64,000 nt of DNA from Microbacterium sp. CSI-V (lineage in GTDB: Bacteria; Actinomycetota; Actinomycetes; Actinomycetales; Microbacteriaceae): the NCBI RefSeq assembly GCF_001984105.1, contig NZ_MTQM01000006.1:124001-188000 (forward strand), given 5' to 3'. The position numbers and the translations under genes were made by a program. Below, piece after piece: positions 62,087 through 64,000 of the stretch (the first letter of the stretch is position 1; the number at the start of each line of letters is the position of its first letter). A model generated the notes under the pieces. That model worked only from the letters and a program-made list of their open reading frames with translations. It was not told the DNA's origin and searched no databases.

Positions 62087-62210
62087 CGTGTTCTCCCTTC
62101 GGCGCTTTGCGAACGCTTGCCGGGCGTGCCGGCGGTCGATGGTCTCACCATCATGGTTCACGGGGGCGTTCGCGGAACGTCCGATCGGCGATGGAGTGAG
62201 AAGGAGCAGG

Positions 62211-62756
62211 ATGATCGGCTATGTCGTGGTGCCCGGGATCGACGGGTCGGATGACGCGCACTGGCAGTCGCGATGGGAGCAGGCCTGGGGAGAGCGGGCG
62301 GTGCGGATCGAGCCGGGCTCGTGGTCGGTGCCCGAGCTCGACGACTGGGTCCAAGCGATCGAGCGCGGCGTGGGTCTCCTCGACCCGCGGGTCGACGACA
62401 TCGTTCTGGTGGCGCACAGCCTGGGATGCTGGGCCGTCGCGGAATGGCTCGCCACCACCACCCGGCGACCACTCCGTGCTTTCCTCGTCGCACCGCCGGA
62501 CCCGTCGGGCAGTGCCTTCCGATCGGTCGTGACGGCCAGTTTCCTCGGAGTGTCCGCACGCCCGCTGCCGAGCGCGACCGTCCTGGTCGCCAGCGTCGAC
62601 GACCCGTTCTGCGACGTCGACGTGGCCCGGGAGCTCGGACGCCGGTGGGGGAGCGCGTTCGAGGCGGTTCCCGCGGGCGGCCACCTCAATTCCGCGAGCG
62701 GCCTGGGGGACTGGCCGCGCGGCAAGGAGGCTCTGGCGCGGCTGATCGCGCGGTGA
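62211..62756 (+). CDS. RBBP9/YdeN-family alpha/beta-hydrolase
   Basis: 181 residues. YVVVPGIDGSDDAHWQSRWE is the characteristic N-terminal block (GxxGSxxxHWQxxWE), the nucleophile is S70 in AHSLGCWA, and AGGHLNSASGLGDWP holds the histidine. Serine hydrolases of unknown natural substrate. GAAGGAG precedes the ATG. It is divergent from the Lrp gene across a 124-bp gap and may be under its control. Confidence 0.88.
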   Translation: MIGYVVVPGIDGSDDAHWQSRWEQAWGERAVRIEPGSWSVPELDDWVQAIERGVGLLDPRVDDIVLVAHSLGCWAVAEWLATTTRRPLRAFLVAPPDPSGSAFRSVVTASFLGVSARPLPSATVLVASVDDPFCDVDVARELGRRWGSAFEAVPAGGHLNSASGLGDWPRGKEALARLIAR

Positions 62757-62800
62757 GGGGCGGATGACGCTCCCGCGGGGGAGGTGCCGCAGCGGGGGTG

Positions 62801-62926
62801 GCGCTTCCGGTGGTGGGCGTTGCGCGTCGGGGGGTGGGCGGCGTGCCTCGGCTGGCGGGCGTCGCGTGTCGCCTGGCGGGCGTCGTGCCTCGCGTGGCGG
62901 GCGTCGTGCCTTGCGTGGCAGGCCTC
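62801..62926. repeat. Tandem repeat, 21-bp unit, about six copies
   Basis: Units run at 62801, 62822, 62843, 62864, 62885 and 62906; the last four are near-identical, the first two more diverged. The typical unit is of the form GTGCCTCGCGTGGCGGGCGTC or close to it. It fills most of the gap between two convergent genes. A 21-bp period keeps frames open on both strands, but no open frame here has a credible start or protein-like sequence. Confidence 0.9.
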
Positions 62927-62931
62927 GCGCC

Positions 62932-63786
62932 TCAGGCGTCCACCGATGCTCCGGAGGTGACGGTGCCGAGCGTGCGGGGGACTCCGAGATCGTCGCGGCG
63001 GTCGGCCCACATGCGCTGGTGCTCGCGGGCGGCCGCGACGACCGCGGCATCCAGGTCGGCGATCGCCAGGCCCTCCGGAGGGGTGGACGTCGCGGGGGTG
63101 TCGCCGGGGGTCGCGGCGACCACGCCGGTGACGCGGCGGCCGAGCGGGTCGAAGACCGCGGAACCGCCGACGAAGTCGTGGGACCCGCCCGTGAGGCCGC
63201 TGAACACGACGTACATGCCGTTGTCGAGCGCGCGGGCGGCGTAGTGGAGGTCGCGGCGGTGTGCGCCGCCCGGGAAGTACGCGCCACTGTTGACGTAGAC
63301 GTCGGCACCCGCGGCGGCGGCCGCGGCAGCGTGCTCCGGGAAGTTCGCGTCGTAGCAGACCGACAGCGCGAGACGCAGGTCATTCACCACGAACGAGAAT
63401 CCGCCCTCGCCGGCGGTGAAGACGGCGCGCTCGCTGTCGTAGAGGTGCTGCTTGTCGTACGCCATGACCGGGGGCTCGCCCGGGACGACGATCACGTCGG
63501 TCAGCGTGCGGCGGTCGCCGCGGTCGAGGGCGGTGTTGAGGATCGCGACCACTCCGGTGCCGTCGACGGCGCGCTGCACGGGGGCGAGCCACGCGGGAGC
63601 GTCGGCGGAGGGGAGGGAGCCGGCGAACGCGGACTCGTCGTATCCGGTGGTGAACGCCTCGGGGAACACGACGACGTCCGCGCCCCGCTCGGCGGCGCGT
63701 TCGATCCACGTCGCCGCGCTCGACAGGTTGGCCGCGATGTCGCCGGGCGTCGCCTCGGCTTGGACGGTGGCGATGCGGACGGTCAC
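62932..63786 (-). CDS. Carbon-nitrogen hydrolase (nitrilase superfamily)
   Basis: 284 residues. The catalytic triad of the nitrilase fold is visible: E43 in FPEAF, K112 in YDKQHLYD and C144 in SVCYDANFPE. These enzymes hydrolyse amides or nitriles; the order resembles predicted amidohydrolases of the omega-amidase-like/NIT group, with no specific substrate indicated. GTG start without a clear ribosome-binding site. Tandem repeats lie directly downstream and upstream. Confidence 0.92.
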   Translation of the reverse strand: MTVRIATVQAEATPGDIAANLSSAATWIERAAERGADVVVFPEAFTTGYDESAFAGSLPSADAPAWLAPVQRAVDGTGVVAILNTALDRGDRRTLTDVIVVPGEPPVMAYDKQHLYDSERAVFTAGEGGFSFVVNDLRLALSVCYDANFPEHAAAAAAAGADVYVNSGAYFPGGAHRRDLHYAARALDNGMYVVFSGLTGGSHDFVGGSAVFDPLGRRVTGVVAATPGDTPATSTPPEGLAIADLDAAVVAAAREHQRMWADRRDDLGVPRTLGTVTSGASVDA

Positions 63787-63827
63787 CGACGAATTCTCGC
63801 AGGTACGTCGGCGCTGGTGGGTGCCTC

Positions 63828-64000
63828 GATGCGGGATCGGATCGCTGGAGCGGGGCGGGTGCCGCAGAGCGGGATTGGAGGGGCGGAGCGGGGTCGGGGC
63901 CGCAGTGCCGGATTGGAGCGCCGGAGCGGGCTGAGGGCCGTAGTGCGGGATCGGAGCGCTGAAGCGGGGTCGGGGCCGCAGTGCCGTATTGGGTCAGCGG
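63828..64000. repeat. Tandem repeat, 38-bp unit, at least four and a half copies, running off the window
   Basis: Units start at 63828, 63866, 63904, 63942 and 63980; the last is cut by the window edge. Copies differ at several positions but keep GGAT, GGAGCG and a GGGCCGC-like end. There are no unique spacers, so it is not a CRISPR array. The repeat begins about 40 bp upstream of the nitrilase-family gene start. Confidence 0.9.

Noticed and set aside
62798..63244. Open frame on the plus strand with heptad repeats over the 21-bp array
   Set aside because: The repeat is a by-product of the 21-bp period; frames are open on both strands, there is no ribosome-binding site and the rest is antisense to the nitrilase gene.
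63828..64000. Possible CRISPR array
   Set aside because: The 38-bp units are directly adjacent with no spacers and no cas gene is in the window.

Overview
The window is chromosomal DNA of a high-GC Gram-positive actinobacterium, most likely Microbacteriaceae and probably Microbacterium. The evidence is the very GC-rich third codon positions, many GTG starts, and actinobacterial markers: RbpA, WhiA, OpcA, DUF3099, ctaB/tkt/tal/zwf/opcA/pgl synteny and a suf operon carrying a Rieske-type gene. I see no rRNA or tRNA gene, prophage, insertion sequence or CRISPR array. Most of the window is ordered housekeeping sequence with a few accessory patches.

Layout. 1-2033: end of a histidine kinase, a membrane protein with a degenerate GGDEF-like domain, and a convergent stand-alone receiver. 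2144-13233: coaE, uvrB, a VOC protein, an OhrR-type regulator divergent from a small CxxC protein, then uvrA-uvrC-rapZ-whiA. 13406-17864: sodA, gap-pgk-tpiA, secG-rbpA. 17877-28436: an accessory polysaccharide locus. Five minus-strand genes are chained by short overlaps or a short gap (UDP-sugar dehydrogenase, epimerase, glmS, secreted NodB deacetylase, lipoprotein). They diverge from a processive GT2 synthase, which converges on an 842-residue LuxR-family ATPase regulator. 28625-36773: pentose-phosphate operon tkt-tal-pgi-zwf-opcA-pgl. 37000-39559: haem A genes ctaB and ctaA. 39816-43910: suf operon without sufS or sufU. 44010-50224: a PatB-like lyase, then iron uptake with two DtxR/IdeR-like boxes. 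50412-57208: ABC-F protein, SURF1, small membrane proteins, fabG, serB, luxS. 57271-61009: divergent glgC/glgA, an ABC ATPase, and zinc-free ribosomal protein L31. 61077-64000: GNAT, Lrp, a hydrolase and a nitrilase-family enzyme, with tandem repeats on both sides of the last.

How it works together. uvrA and uvrB lie apart but share the same promoter architecture: a RecA-NDp-like (PafBC-type) motif, exactly 8 nt, a TANNNT -10, then 6 nt to the start codon. About ten genes in the window have a -10 hexamer 6-7 nt upstream of the start and no usable ribosome-binding site, which predicts leaderless mRNAs. The polysaccharide locus supplies amino-sugar precursor (GlmS), nucleotide-sugar oxidation and epimerisation, polymerisation and export (GT2), and extracellular modification (NodB), and it carries its own regulator. 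It is the best candidate here for an undescribed system. A second window-wide signal is strong over-representation of the heptamer GGATGCC/GGCATCC.
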